Assembly: GCA_028751875.1 (NCBI GenBank)
Contig: CM054135.1
Coordinates: forward strand, 11,286,631-11,350,630
Direction: 5' to 3'
Source of the DNA: Rapana venosa
Lineage: Eukaryota; Mollusca; Gastropoda; Neogastropoda; Muricidae
Length of the DNA stretch: 64,000 bases
The notes under the pieces are model-generated. The model ran no database searches and was not told where the DNA came from. It saw nothing but the letters and a program-made list of their open reading frames with translations. The position numbers were made by a program, and so were the translations under genes. Positions 11,226 to 25,289 of this stretch are shown piece by piece. Each line of letters begins with the position of its first letter. Within the stretch, counting starts at the first letter, position 1.

Positions 11226-12887
11226 AAAAATTTGACTTTTAAAATTTTTTATTTCAAGTTTTTGTCTCGCGAACCAAAGGTAAAATCTGTGTTAAACATT
11301 ATATTTACATTGTTTGCAAAAACTTTTAAAGATTGGGTTAAAATGCACCTTTTTGGTTTGTTTTTGCAAATATATGCTAATAATTCCTTTTTAATTATTA
11401 TTTTTATTAAATTAATTATTAATATTATCCCGAATAAAAGAAAAAATAAAGGGATGGGAGCAGCGCGAATTGCAATAATTTAAAAGGAAATGGGCTTCAA
11501 ACCAGTTCATTTACAGACTTGTGACTGGACTTTCTACACCCCTTTCTACCAACCCCCCCAACCCCCCAAATCAACGTGGGGACGATGTTGTGCCGGAGAA
11601 ATTTAAATCAAGGGACCATATTTTTGCGGAACTTTTTTCTTGAAAAACGACAACTTGTCCCCAAGACTCATATTCTCTCGGGGGACTCTGGATACCAAAG
11701 CCAGGTTTTCGCGGAGAAAAGCTTTTAAATTTTTTTTTACGGTCACTTTTTTTTTCCCTCAGCACACTCCTCCTAATCTTCCCCGCTACGGACCTTCATG
11801 TTTTGTCCTTCACCTCTTTTACACAGCTTCAAAGGCCCTTGGCGTTGCTTTGGGCTGCAACATCCCACAAGTTTGGATGGGATCTTGATATTGACATTTT
11901 GTAGAAGCCTTAAATTCCATTGAAAAGCAGTTTGGTCATCTATGATTCTTTGGCATCTTTTCAGGTAAACGCAGCTTGGGGGGACAGGAGGGAAACCTAT
12001 CCTTGCCCACTCAGGGGTTCTGCCATACCATTTGAGGCTTCCTGACCTATAGGCGTAAGTGAGGGGGTTTTTTCCCTTCACACAGCAATCGTAAAAAATG
12101 TTAAATATTCAAACAATAAAACATAACCACACAAAAAAATTATACGGTTATAACCAGGGGTCTTACTGATTACCCCTTTCAGTTTTTAAAACCCAAATGA
12201 ACAAATTTTCGGTTTTTTTTGAAATAACAAATTTTTTCACGAGCCTCAAATTTTTGCTGCCTCCAATTGGAAACTCAAACCCCAAGAGAGAGAGGAGAGA
12301 GAGAGAGAGAAAGAGAAAGAAATTTGGTTTGAATGGGGGGGTTCCTTATCACCAATTAAGGAAATTAAACGCACCACACCCCCACACACCCCCCCCTTCT
12401 ACACAAACTCTTTCCCTTTTAAACTTTGGGGCCTAGTAAGGACATGTAGCCGTTTTCCCCCCTTAGGGGGGCACATTTCCCACTTGGGATAGCTCTTCCT
12501 CTGGGACCAATGGGCCACTCTTCCCGGGGGAAGCCGACATTGTTCACACAAATCTCGGTTTAAGTCCTCTTCCGAAGATTTTGTGGGGGTGGAATGGGAC
12601 TGATGTTTTTTCTACAGGGGGAATCCCCCAATTGGCGCGGGGGGTCCCAACCTCTTCATTCAAGCTTCACATCTAAACCCCCACTCTATCCCCCTCCAAA
12701 CATACATACAAATAAACATACATACATCAAGTTTTTAAAAATCTACCCACTCCCCCATTTTCAGTCAAATGACATTAAAAACAGCTATTTTTAAACAACA
12801 ACCCCCAAAATGAAGGGGTCACCCACATTAAATACATTACTTAAAACAAAGAAATTTTTTAAAACGACAGTCCCCCATTTCACCAGC
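11226..12887. other. Homopolymer-rich sequence, no gene seen
   Basis: AT-rich with many A, T, C and G runs, including a GA repeat at about 12285-12320. No exon or named repeat could be recognised. Confidence 0.5.
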
Positions 12888-12990
12888 TTTTAAAGGTACC
12901 TCTTCTTTAGGGCAGGGAAAGGTAAAGCCCCCCAAATGCTGGGTCCAGGAACGAGCCCTCGCCCTCTACGCCACAAAAGTTATGGGAACC
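12888..12990 (+). mobile_element. Fragment of the tRNA/5S composite SINE (degraded)
   Basis: GGTACCTCTTCTTTAGGG, CAGGGAAAGGTAAAG, AATGCTGG and GTTATGGGA follow in the same order as in the 3' half of the intact copy at 63455-63754, with internal loss. Confidence 0.55.
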
Positions 12991-13269
12991 CCCCGGGACC
13001 TTTTTCCTTTTTTAATCTTAAAAAAAGGGAAGGGGCCACATTCGTTGTGGGGTATGCAGCCTCCACAGGGATCCCCAATCTCTCACTCGCTATCAGCAGC
13101 TAGGACACCATCAGTGCGGACCATCCTATCATACATCATTATCATCATCACACTCATCATCACATCACTGCATCAACGCCGACCAAGCTGAAGGACAAGG
13201 CATGTTTTCCCACAGCTGAAAACTTCCCCCTATCCCCGCCGACCAAATCCACGCACTTTTGGGAGAAAC

Positions 13270-13345
13270 GGGATACCTGTGTTAGAGTGATCGCTTGTGA
13301 TCTCTGACCCCCGGGTTCAATCTCGTTTAGGGATTTTTTCCCCTG
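13270..13345 (+). mobile_element. Head of SINE family A
   Basis: GATACCTGTGTTAGAGTGAT followed by CCCGGGTTCAATCTCGTT matches the tRNA-like A and B boxes of the family A copies at 9465 and 45641. The body is lost, replaced by C and A runs. Confidence 0.6.
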
Positions 13346-13366
13346 ACTTAAATTTTGCCGACTCCA

Positions 13367-13594
13367 CCCCCCCCCCCCCCCCCCCCCCCCCCAAAAACCT
13401 ATTTAAAAAAAACCCGAGATCCCCCGTAAACGCACCAGAACACTTGGCCCCTTTAAAAACTCTCCCTTTTGGAAGAGTAGGCCAAATTGGGGCCGGGGAA
13501 TTCAAAAATTGACAAAATTTGGACCGGGGCCCTTAAATTTGCTAGAGGTTTTTTCCCTGATTAAAAAAAAAAAAACCCCCCCCCCCCCCCCCCC
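13367..13594. repeat. Long C homopolymers (26 and 19 bases)
   Basis: Uninterrupted C runs at 13367-13392 and 13576-13594, the second preceded by 13 A. They are part of the homopolymer-expanded zone and may be a sequencing artefact. Confidence 0.8.
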
Positions 13595-13599
13595 AAAAA

Positions 13600-15500
13600 T
13601 TTCGGGAAAAAAGGACCCCTCCAAAAATTCCACACGTTAAGCCTCCAAAAGAAGGGGGATTTGTGTCCTTTTTGGGAAAATTTTTAAAAAAAAATTTGGG
13701 CCTATTTTGGGCCACTCGGATTTGGGGAAAAAAAGGCTGTTTTTTGCTTAATCATTTTCTCTGCAATTTTGGTTGAATTTTCTGTATACTTTTTTTACAT
13801 TTCCTCTTGGGAGGTTTTTAACCAATTTTTTCCTTGCGGAAGAGAATTTTTAAACGAAAATTCTGAAAAAAGTAGGCCCCAGCTCCCCTGTACCCTCCAG
13901 TCCCCTACCCACATCGAACAAAACGGCCCACTCGTAACCTTCAGAAAAACCCAAAAGGACCTTGACCTAAACAAAAAAAAAAATTTGAAAAAAAAGAAAG
14001 GGGCCCCTTTCGCATGTTCAATCCTAACAACTCTTCTGCTGTCCCCTTTAAAATGAATCTTCCCTTTTAATTTTTGGGGTAGGCTTTTTTGGGCCCTTTT
14101 TTTTCCCTGTTTTTTTTTTTTCTTTTTTTAATCCCCACCGTGAATCGAAAATTTTTCAGAGAAAAATGTTTGGAAAAAGACCTAAAAACACGAAAAAGGG
14201 CAGTGTTCAGATTTTCTTAAAAAGAGTTCCTACAGAGCTAGAAAATCAATGTGATTTTTTTCTTTAGATCAACTTGATGATAGTTCCACCGTTGATAAAC
14301 CTCCCCCCACCCCCCCCCCCTTGGGGGTGTTGGGGGGGGTTTTGGTGTGGGTGGGGGGTTTTTGGGGGGTTTTTTTTTTTTTTTGGGGGCAACTTTTTTT
14401 TAGCCAAAAACTTATTTCAATAACACACACCCACCCCACCCAACTTAAAAACAAAAAAAAAAATCTTTTGAAATCCTAAACAACAATTTAATTTCTTTGA
14501 CATCTGCATTATTCACAGTTTTTGTGAGGTGTGAAAAAGCCTGCAATGCAAATATTTAAGTTTAAAATCGGTATTTTTTTTTCCCTTTTTTGGAGTCCAG
14601 GTTTTTTTCCCTAAACAGTTATTCGGATCATTCACGTGTAGCCAAAATAAAACGTTTTTATTTTCGATGAAAAAAAAAGGAATAAATTCAAACCCTGAAA
14701 CTTTTTGAAAAATAAAGACTTTATTTCTTTCGATATTCACTTCATTAAATCCTCTCTCTCTCTCTCTCCTTCCTCCCCTCTCTCTCCTTCCTCTCTCTCC
14801 TCCCCCTTTTCTACACAAGTTTCACATCAAAACGTTAGGGGGAAAATTTTCTATTTTTTTCAAGTTTTGATCTTTCAACAAAGGTTTCACGCAACAAAAG
14901 GCCCTTTACATTTACTCCCAAGCGCTAATTATTTTTTTTTCCGCTCGTTCACCCTTTACATCTGTTGAAAACCTTTGATTCTAAAAATACCCTATCTGCA
15001 TCTTTATTATGCCAAAATTGACCGTTAAAGGCAAATGTTTTTTTGAAAAACTTTAGGTCGCAAAAAAAAAAACCTTCTCAAAAATTTTGTTTTGCCGACA
15101 ACTACAAAAACAATAACTTTCTATCTACACATTAAGGGGCGTACATGTTTTTAAAAACATCTTTTTCTGCTCCTCAAGTTTAAGAAAACAATCGGGGAAC
15201 AAAGAAAAAAAGGGGTGGGTTTGATGGGGTTGGGCTCCCAAAAGGGCCTCGTTTCTGCTCTTGTAGTTTTTTTAAAACTTAGTCTCCGGGACCCCCGGGA
15301 CTCCCGGGGATGTTTCAAACGGGCACGAGCACGCAAAAAAAACCTGCCCCCAAACCGGGCTGCGAAAAGGGCGACAAGTAACCCTCCCCCGGGTAGGGGA
15401 GACACAGGGCTAACAACCTTTTTTAAAAAAAAACCCCCGTTGTTACGGAAACGGAACACAAGAAATCAACACTACGGGGGGACGGCTTCCCAATCACGGA
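13600..15500. other. Homopolymer-rich sequence, no gene seen
   Basis: Frequent runs of 5-15 identical bases, a G/C/T-run cluster at 14300-14395 and a CT repeat at 14753-14805. No coding or repeat family was identified. Confidence 0.5.
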
Positions 15501-18180
15501 AGATACCGCAAAAATGACATGGGAAAGCCAAAGGAACCACTGACAGAAATGGAAGTCAAACGCCAAAACAAACCCAAAAAGGTTTCGAATGAAGAGCCAT
15601 GTTTTGAGACGGGAAAGGAAAGCCAGGGACAGGACAGCAAATACAGAGCCAGCCAGAAGACATGCTGTAAAGGGGTAGAAAAGACAACCAACCCTGAGGA
15701 TAGCATTATCATATGAAAAAAATGGAGAATGCCGATGGAGTGGAAACCATCACACGGGTGATGAAGAAGAATAAAGGTAAACAGCTAATCCACAATCATC
15801 CTGCTTGCACCAAACCAATCAGGGGAGAAAAAACAAAATACATTTTATAACAAATTACGGGCGAAATGGAAAACACATCAAACCATACTGGAATGTAGGG
15901 GTGACCTAAATGCAAAATAAAAAAAGAAAACACAAACCAAAAAGACCATGGGAAAAGAAGATTGGCGCAAAATGATAACGGAAAAATTTGGGTGGTTTCT
16001 GCATGACAAACAACCGGGCCATTGGAGGACATTTTTGCACACCCTGAACCAAAAGCTTACCTGGTTCCCCCAAGGGGAAAAAAAAAACCCAACGACCACC
16101 TGATACTGGACAGGGAGGAACGCTCCTAATTAAAAGTAAGGAGGGGACTGTGTTGGCAGGGATCACACCTTTCACGCAACTTTAAAAGAAGCTGAGAAAA
16201 AGGACGGGAAACCAAAGAAAACAACATTTTGATGTGGAAAAGCTGTGCAAACCAAAGAAAAGAGTGTTTTCACCCTCCACCCAAAAAACAATTCCAACAC
16301 TGTGGATACAAAAATACAAAAACCTGGGACACGACTAAAAAAACCCCATTGGAAACAAGTCAGGACAGAAAAAACACAAGCCAGTGAAACGTGCTTAGGA
16401 CAGAGAAAAGGGGAAGAGAAAAAAGGGGATTACAGCAGCACCGGCAACCATCGAAAACAGGAAACGAAAAGAAAATTTTAAGACAAATCAAGCAATAAGA
16501 GAGGTACAAACAACAGTACAGAGAAGCAGACCAAACTGTGAAAAATGACAAAACAGAAAAGCTACCACAGGATGTAGCAAAACAAAAAGGGGAGGCCCCC
16601 GCAAAGGGAGACAAAACGTGTATAAATCACCAAGCTTCATGGCAATACCGGGGCAATCCGAAACACCAAACCAATAAACAAGGCCAAAACTTACAACAGA
16701 AGCAAACAAGATGCAAGAGGGCAAACATTAAAATTTTCAGCGAAGTTCTCAACAACCACCACCAACTGAAAAAGGCAATGTAAAAGACATGAGCCGTCCA
16801 ATTGAACAAAACCCCACCAAGAAGGAAAGATTAGCAGCAATCAGCTCTCTCAAGAAGGGAAAAGCCCCGGGCCAGGACAAACTAAAGCGAACTTTTCGGG
16901 CAGATCCATCTCATCTTAAGTTCACCCCTCTTTCAGCAATGGGGGAGAAACACTACCACAGTTTGGGACAGAAAGCATCGTGAAAATCCCAAAAAAAAGG
17001 GAGCCCGAAAAAATTGAAACAACGGAAGGAACACTCTCTACGTTCCCCAGCAAGATTCGGGAAAAGACATCATCGGAAAAATCTCAGAGGCAGTGGACCA
17101 ACAACTCAGAAAGGAACGGCAGGTTCCACCAAAAAGATCTGACCAGATTTTGCATCATTATTATTATTATATTATCTTCCCCCTCCAAACATCATCAAAC
17201 AGTGCACAAGGGCAAGACCTGTATATCAATTTCGAGATTTTGAAAAAGCCTTTGCAGCATTCATCGAGAAAGTGTATGGCGCAACCCGAAAATAGGGAAT
17301 TCCCAAGAATAAAGTCATTAAGAGCTCTACAAAATTTCAAGTGCAGATAAAACAGCAAAACATTTCAGGTACAAACCGGCCAAAAACGGGCCCCTGTCCC
17401 CTACTCTTCAACCTAACAATTGATTGGTGATGAGAAACAACACTGACCAGTCAGGGGGCTTAGATGACCCCCTTCTCAACCGAAGACCAGACTTTCCGAC
17501 GATCGCACGCCTCCATACCCACCTCACATTCAAAGAAACATCCTTCTCAACTTTCACACAGAATAGCCTGAAAATCAGTCAGAAGAAACAGGGGTGATGA
17601 CACTAAACTTTCAAACCCCTCACCTCACAGTGAAGAGAAATTACCAAAACTAAAAGTTCACGACCGGGACCGTTGCAGACGGGGGGAGCAGGCAGCGACA
17701 ATCAAAAACCGTTTAGCAAAAAGAAATGTTTACAAAATCTAAAATTGGGGAAAACCCCATACAGCCCCAGGACCAAACAAACAACTAAGCTGTAATTTCC
17801 ACCCTTTTGTGGGGCTCGGAGTGCGGAGGGATGACTGGAGTGACATTGCAAACTATCTACATTTCACACAAGAATCTCAGAAGAATTTTTGCGCACTTCT
17901 GGCCGAACCTCTCCAACCAAAGAACTTTTTCCCGTTCAACCGGGAAAGTGTGGACACCATCATCTTTCATAGGCAGGGGATGGATGGGACTATCTGCCGT
18001 CGGAACAGGCACACCCAACACCCCCACGGGACACCGGGGGAAAAACGCAAACGAGGACGACCCAAAAATTTGGCGTAAAAACTTTCGAAAAAGCTGAAGC
18101 CCTTTCCAACATCCCGGGTGAACCCTTCAGAGCTAGCCCAGGACAGACGGAGTGGAGAATTTTTGTTGGTGCCCTAGGGC
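15500..18180 (+). mobile_element. RTE-like LINE, long degraded copy
   Basis: The plus-strand order matches the element at 55792-57280. It has a SSLKKGKAPGQDKL block near 16840-16890 (the pre-RT segment), a KIPKK block at 16978 and an RT fragment with LYINFE..EKAF around 17220-17250. CPLLFNLTIDW follows near 17400, and GEKRKRGRPKN near 18030-18070 is the C-terminal tail. Frames change constantly. The 5' part (15520-16780) is Lys/Gln-rich and not clearly assigned. It is a pseudo-element, possibly further blurred by poor base calling. Confidence 0.65.
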
Positions 18181-19149
18181 CCAAAAAGGCAAAAAGGCAT
18201 TGAAGTTTTTCATGGACAGAAATATACTGTAATCCCGAGAAATTACAAAACTTTTTAGCCACCAAATAAAAGGAATTCTGCAAAGTTTTGGAGACCATAA
18301 AAAAATTTTCAGGAAAAACACAAGTTTGGCAATAGCAGGGCTGGGTTTTTAAACATTTTAAAAGGCTCTTTTGTGATGGGGGGGTGAAAAAGGGGGAATC
18401 ACGGGCACAGTAAAATTTATCACCGGGGCCCGGCAGGTGGATAAAATAAATTCGATATCACGGGGGAAGAAATTTTTAGGCCATAAACTCTAAAAACATA
18501 ACAAAGCTCTGCCTCAATGGGATTACCCGAAATTTTTAATCAAAAAAATCATAAAGACTAATTCCTTTCTTTCCATCTTTTTAAAAAAGATTGTTTTCTT
18601 TGGGACTCTACCTTTTTGGGGACAGGCTATCATCCCCCCATTCATAAGAAAAGGAACCACCACATCCAGACAATTTAAGGCACTCATTATAAACTTTGTT
18701 GTAAACCCCTAACTTAAATTAATAAACGATTACCCTTTTGGGAGACACAAAATATCCTTGGTAAAACAAACGGGTTTTTTCGAAAAGACACCCACTAGAT
18801 CTATTTTCACATTATTTGCAATTACCAAAGAAACTCCTAAGAAACAAAAATTAATCCTTTAAATTCGTTTAAAATAGGCTTTTGCCTTATTCAAACAAAC
18901 TTTGCCAAACCCTTTACAGAAAAAAGGTTTAAAGGGAAATTTTTAAAAAATTTTTTAAAAGAAGTACTGCGAAAAGGGTCCGGTTTCATTTTTGAGCGGA
19001 TATCGAAGCCAACTTTTTTTAAAAGTTTAAAAAAAGGCAAATAATCCCCTCTTTTATTTTCATTATTATCAACGATTTGGCCCAAAAGTTATCAAAAACG
19101 AAAACAGGGTGTTCAGCTTTACCTGATACACAAATATTCATCATTTTAA
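18181..19149. other. Homopolymer-rich sequence, no gene seen
   Basis: AT-rich runs only. No exon or repeat family was recognised. Confidence 0.5.
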
Positions 19150-20440
19150 AATAACTCAAACAGCTAAACAACCACCCCCCCCAAAAATTTTCTTCCTGAG
19201 TTTCAGCGCCTACGCAAAACCACACACGAAACCACCCTAACACACTTTAAACACCTTCACTCACTCTGACTCGGGAAAATCTCCCTTCCACCTACTCGAC
19301 TTATCAGCAGCCTTTTAAAATAGACCACCAATCTTCTCCTCCCTCTTTAAAAACGTTTTGGGGTTCGGCACAGCCCTCACCTGGGTTTAGTTCATACCTT
19401 CTGACCGTTCCGACATTGCAGTAAACGATTCAATCAATACCTCCCCAAAATGGGAAAGCGGATCACACAGGGATCTTTTTAGGGCCCGTTCTTTTTACCT
19501 TTACACTGCCCCCCCTGTCCCCAAAAAAAACCGTCATCAAATCAACCATCTTTTTACCAATATCTCGATTCAACAGTGTTACACCCAAAAAACCCTTTTC
19601 TTTTGACAAAAAAGGCCCAATGCTTTGAAGATATTTAAAAATTGGGTGACCAAAAAACAATTTACACTAAAACAGATAAAACCAAAGCCGCTCAGGGGGC
19701 CAAACACAAACCTCTCCATTTTCACACTTCAAAAGAACCCCGGGGACATCATCCCTCAACCACTGCAGGAAATATCCAGGTGTTTTTATTACAAACACTC
19801 TCTAGCAAAAAAAAATCACCCGACCTGTCAGTCGTGTAAAATATCAATTTCGGGGTATTTGTGCAATTCGAAAGTACCTGTCCACAGATGCAACACCAAC
19901 TTTCCCCTTCTCTTACTTTCCGCGGACTAGCAATCTCTTTTGTCGGGCTGCCAGCATCACAACCCCCTCCCTTCAAAGTTTACAAAACTTCGCACCGACA
20001 AGTTTCCCCCAAAAAAAAATCGGGGCACATACCCCCCTCTTGGCCTCCTACTGCTGCCTGTCCACAGAGAGTAAATTTAAGACATCCCCTGAAAATGCCC
20101 CAAAAACCCCCTCTACCCTGGAAGTCTTCACCTTTTACACCCTTCACGTCCCTCTGCCTGCGCATATCCTTTTCCCAGAATACCAGTCAAAACCCAAACC
20201 ACTGTTTTTCCCCTCTTTTTTTCTTTTTTTTTGGTCCATCGACCTGGAAGAGCCCCCTCCTCCTTTGCCGAAACCTATTTTTACACTTTTTAAAACCACC
20301 TCAAGCATTTATTTAAAACCTAAGATTCCCCCCCCCCCCCCCCCCCCCCCTTTTTCATACAAACTATCCCACCCTTTACTACCCTTTTCCATACCCTGCT
20401 AAAGAACACCTGTGGAGGGGTGTGTCTTTTTGGGAAAAAA
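19150..20440 (+). mobile_element. CR1/L2-like LINE, fragment 2 (degraded)
   Basis: Second copy of the element at 9985-11225, same orientation, collinear over the RT and C-terminal part. A short plus-strand frame near 20200-20260 carries the SFFLFFWSIDLEE-like remnant of the S-F-S-x-x-G-P-x-x-W-N-S-L tail of these LINEs. The C run at 20328-20350 lies after the coding end. Confidence 0.65.
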
Positions 20441-23400
20441 AATTTGCCCATTAAAAATTTTATTTTTAAAGATTTTTTTCTGCAGTGCACATGCTTGAAA
20501 ATCTGTTTGGGGAAACTATTGATTATTTTTCATTTGCAGGCGGTGGGATTAGGTTTAATGCCGCTTTGATTTTCTTTTAAGTATAGGGCTTTTAAAATTT
20601 CCCTTTAATATTATTTTTTATTATTAATGTTTGCTGACACACGTCTAATATGGGAGAGTGTTGCAGGGTTTACAAAAACCAATTTTAAAAGTTTTTGCAA
20701 TTAATCAAAAAGCTAATTTGCATGAAACCCTTTATAAAAACGAATTCGTCAAATTTAAAATTGGGGCCCTGTGACTAAAAAAGAGGTTGGTTTTTACGAG
20801 GAAAGAAAAAAATTTTACTTCCTATAAAAACCGGCTTATTCCTTTTAACTAAAAGGGGGGTACATAAAACCGGCTAAACCTCATGTAAAGCAAAAAAGGG
20901 GGAATTAACATCTTCAAAACTCATGGAACGGAGTTTTTTCAACGGTTTTTGTCAAAAATGTTTGATTCACAAATAAAAAGGTTTCTATTGTATGGGCAAA
21001 AAGGGCCTTCTCAACAAAAGCTGTGGGGAAAAATTTTTCCCCATTTGCCTTAAAAAACGGGTTTAAAGACCCTCCCCCCCCCCCCCCCAAAGACATGGTT
21101 TTCGTGAAACAGGGGTTACCCCCCTTATCATTTTTATTTTGTATTTCAAACCGAGTTGCACGGGGTTTCGAACAAAAAACCAGATTCCCAGGAAAGGCCC
21201 ACAAATGCTTTTGTCTCTCCAAATGTAAGTGTGTTTGGGGTTCAAAAAATTTTGTAAAATTTTAGAGACTGGGTTTTAGCTTTTTATGGGGGCCCAAAGG
21301 GGTTTAAAAAACCAGCCCCCTTTAAACGAAAATTAATCGCTTGCTTCTTCAAAATAAAACATGTTACAATACACTAGGCCAGTGGTTCATACATTTTAAA
21401 AACTGACTATACATTTTTGATAAACAGATTAGGAAATTTAACCACAACCACAGAAAACACACACACCCTTCGGCTTTTTTCAGGGGTTTATTTTTCAAAG
21501 TGCTTAGAAAAAAAAATGCACTTTTTTTTTCCCGCGTTTTTTTCCCGGGGCTTTTCCTAAATCATCCCAAAAAAATTAATAGTATCCTTTGCAACTTTAT
21601 TTCAAAGAAAAAGCAAGATGACAGTGTTCATTTTTCGAAAAATTTTTACTTTCCCAAAAAACCGCTAATGGGGAACGAAAACCCACTGTTGATTCCTTTA
21701 TTTACGATGTTTTCCCTTCAATGGGCACGTAAAAACCAAAAATTTAACTCACTCCCCTTCCGATTGCCCCAAGTCGGGGGTTTTAGGCCCATACAAATTA
21801 ACTTGGGTTGAGTTCCCTCTCTCATTTCTACATTTGAGCTTTTGGGGCCGGCGGCATAGGCCCTGACTGCCTTGGGGTATGACCCCGGGGGACACAAAAA
21901 TTTAACAAACATTTTAAAAAAATTAAGGCCTTCAGTCAAACCCGGGGATTTGGGTTCTTTTGCTAACTAACAAGAAAATTTCGGTGCTCAAATCATTTTG
22001 GGAGGGCGACCTTTTTTATTTTCAAAAACCAAAGGGGGTTTTTGATCAACAGAACGGGGGTTTTTCTCTTTTAAAAAACGGTCAGATCCGAAACGCTTTT
22101 GTATTTTTGGTTTTTGGTTTTTTTAGTTTTTTTTTTCAATTTTTTTTGGGGGCTGCTTTAAATCATTTTTTATTTTCTTTCTTTCCAAAAAATTTTTCCC
22201 CAATGTCTCTGTTCCCCCCTCTCCTCTCCCCCCCCTTCCCCCCCCCCCCTCAAATAATGAAAAGAAGAATTTGTTCATAATTTTACAAATCATGATTCAT
22301 AACTATATACATTCCCCAACCCAAAATGACCCAATTCTTGGGGAGGAAATTTTAAAAAAAATTTTAAAGGTAGTAAGGGTGGGGGAGGGGAAAACACACA
22401 CACACCATTTCTCAATAGATGACAAAAAGAACCCTGGGGGGTTACTCTTTTTATGACAGTGTCCATCTGCAACATAAAAACGATTGGGACAAATCGAAAG
22501 TTATCCTCATCATCCATTTTTTTATTTTTTACTTAAAAGAAAGGGGCCGGTCACCCCCCTGAACTTAACACAAGCCGTTACATACCTGATCCCCTTTATT
22601 CAACTTTCTAAATTTAGCGACCAGAAATGTCACAATCAAATGAAACTTGAAACGAACACCCCTGTCTGTAATTAGGGGTTTGGGTTTTTACCATTACCAT
22701 CCCTTCGATTCCCCAGCCAATTTTATCGTAAAATATTTCGTGGGATGACATTTTTTTCTTCGGGAAATTTTGGAAATTTTAGAGTCCAAAAAAATGTAGG
22801 GGTAGGGCCCACTCCAAAAGGGGAAGCCCCCACCATTGACTATTACTGGGGCCAATCGTGAACGATTACTCCCCCTTTGGGAAACAGGGGCGCAGAAATT
22901 CTGAAAGACCAAAATTTCCGGGGAAAGAAACCCTTACAGGGAACACAAAGAAAACCACGCTTTTCATGTGGTTGGTATTGCGTTTCAAAACCGAATAACT
23001 CTGAAAAAGCAACGCTTTTTTCGACCCGCTTGGGGTTTTCTGGCCCCTTTCAGGGATTTGGGGGGTTTCGCACCAGGGGCCTTCTTCGTTTTGCACAAGG
23101 CACCAACTCGACCCTTTTACAGCTTTATTGGGATTTTCTAATCACGTCGTCGCGCCGTTTTTGAAACTGACGGAAATTTTGTTATAGCCCCCGGTATTTT
23201 TGTACAAATACACGGGCATGAGTCTGTCCAAAGGGGCAGTATTTCTCAAGTTTCCATGTTGAAATTTTGGGGGAAATGGCCATTTTAAGAAGGAAGGGTT
23301 TTTTTTGGGCCGGGAAAAATCTGCTAAAGTTCATTTTAGTAGAAGAAATTTTATTTACACTTGTAAATATCTTAAAGATTTGCATCTTTTGTCTTGTAAT

Positions 23401-24689
23401 TTTCTTTAAGTGGGTGCGCCAAAAAACATGTAAACAAAAAGGATGGCCCCATATGATTCGTTTGAAACGGGATAAGTTTTTCCATCAGTCCTTTTCAAAC
23501 AACGACATTGTTCAGTGTTTCACCGGGGTAAAGGAAAAAAATTGTTGCATGCGTTTTCGTCGTTTTATTTTACTATCATTTTGGTACAATTTAGTTTAGA
23601 CTGCCGTTTGGGGTTCTGGTCGCTATGCTCATCCGCACGTTTTAAAGGGGAATTTGCATTCTCTTTGTTTTTTGGTTTCCGGGACGACAAGCGGGGGATT
23701 ACGGAAATCAGCTTTGACTTTTCCGATTTACTTTTAGAATCAAGTTAACTTTTTCGTAAAACGATTTTGGGGGTTCTAAAAAAGGAATTGCAGCATCAAA
23801 AAAGAAAAAAACAAGTCAGCCTTCCCTTTGTAGGCGCGGGGCCACCCAAGGGTCGTTCCTTTTACTCAATTGGCCAAGGGGATTCCTGATTAGTCATTCG
23901 TTTACGGGGTTGACCCGCATTCCGAAAAAAGGAAAGGACTCATTTAAATAATTTTTTAAAAGGAAAATTTTTCCCCATCTTGTGGGTAGTGTACTTTGTA
24001 GGTTTTTACAATACAGTATATTGTTAAAATTATTTTGGGACTCTCTGTCTCTTCTCTTTAGTGTTAATGTTTTCTTTGGTTATATCAATGGAAAAAATTT
24101 TTTGTATTAAGTAAATCAGAGGAAAAAAACCACATAAGGATAAAAACCCCCCCCCCCCTCCAAAAAAAAAAATTTCCCCCCTTTAATAAAAAAATAAAAT
24201 ACTTTTTAAACCCCCCCCCCCCTTTTCCCTCTTTCCTTTTATAAATTTTACATAAACAAAAATTATGTTATAAACCTTTTTTTTTCTTTTATTAAACCCC
24301 TTTTAAATTTTTAATTTCTTTAATAACTTAAATCCAAAAAAATAAATTTCTGTACCGGGTTTCTTTTTTTTTTCTTTTAACAATTTTTAAAAACTTTACC
24401 AGTTTAGTTGGAAAAAAGTTATTTTTACTCATATTTTAATTAAAAAAAAATTTGTTCCGATTAATGTTCTTATAATTTAAAAATTGGCGATGATAAAAAA
24501 GTTTTTAGTAATTGAGATTAGATTCAGGTTAATTAGTAAATACCCTTTTTTTCATTGACCAAAAAATCAATATGTGTTTTAAAAAATTAAGAATAAAATG
24601 TTTTTTGTTTTAGAAATAATTATGTTTAATTATCCAAAAAATTTTAAGATTTTTTTTTATTACAAATACCACTTTAGCCCTTTTTCTTA
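20441..24689. other. Homopolymer-rich AT sequence, no gene seen
   Basis: 4.2 kb of A/T-rich sequence with many short homopolymers and C runs at 21067-21088 and 24149-24220. All open frames are short and without recognisable motifs. Confidence 0.5.
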
Positions 24690-25150
24690 ACTGAGTGAAG
24701 CTTCGATGAACCCTTCAAAGCTGTTAATTTTGGCCTGTGCCCAACGTGACAGAATAAACTTAAAATCTACCCTCTGTTTTAAAAAGCCCACAAAACAGCC
24801 CCCCTACCTCTATGAAGTCTTCACTGTACCCCCCTTTCCTTCCCCCCCGCTGGGGAGATCCTTGTCCCTTTAAAACCAAATTTAACCAAACCACCGTTGG
24901 CCTCACTCTTTCGTTTTCGGTCCCGATCTGGAATAACCTCCTTCTCTCTTCCCCCCAAAACTTTTTTAGACACTTTTAAAAACCGCTAAAACATTTTTTC
25001 AAACCCCAGATTTTCCTCTAGCTTTTAACCTACTTTCCCCCTTCAACACCAGATCTTCCCCTGTCAGGGGGTTACCGTGTGGTGGGGTGCTGCACATTTG
25101 GACTTTTAACTATTAAAAAGTCACGGGTATGGACTGTGTAAGAATGGTGT
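24690..25150 (+). mobile_element. CR1/L2-like LINE, fragment 3 (3' end)
   Basis: The segment reads, in one frame, YEVFT near 24815 and LSFSVPIWNNL near 24905-24940. This is the conserved C-terminal block of the same LINE as fragments 1 and 2. It ends with a GTGTGGTGGGGTGCTGCAC-type 3' UTR near 25077-25096. Confidence 0.65.
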
Positions 25151-25289
25151 TGCAACCTTTTTTTGTCCGCGAATAGTGCTATATAATAATATAAAATCCA
25201 TTTATTATTAATATTTGATCCTTTGTTTATAAACTAGATGAATTACTGTTTTGAGATAATAAAATATTTTGAATTGGAATAACTATAAA

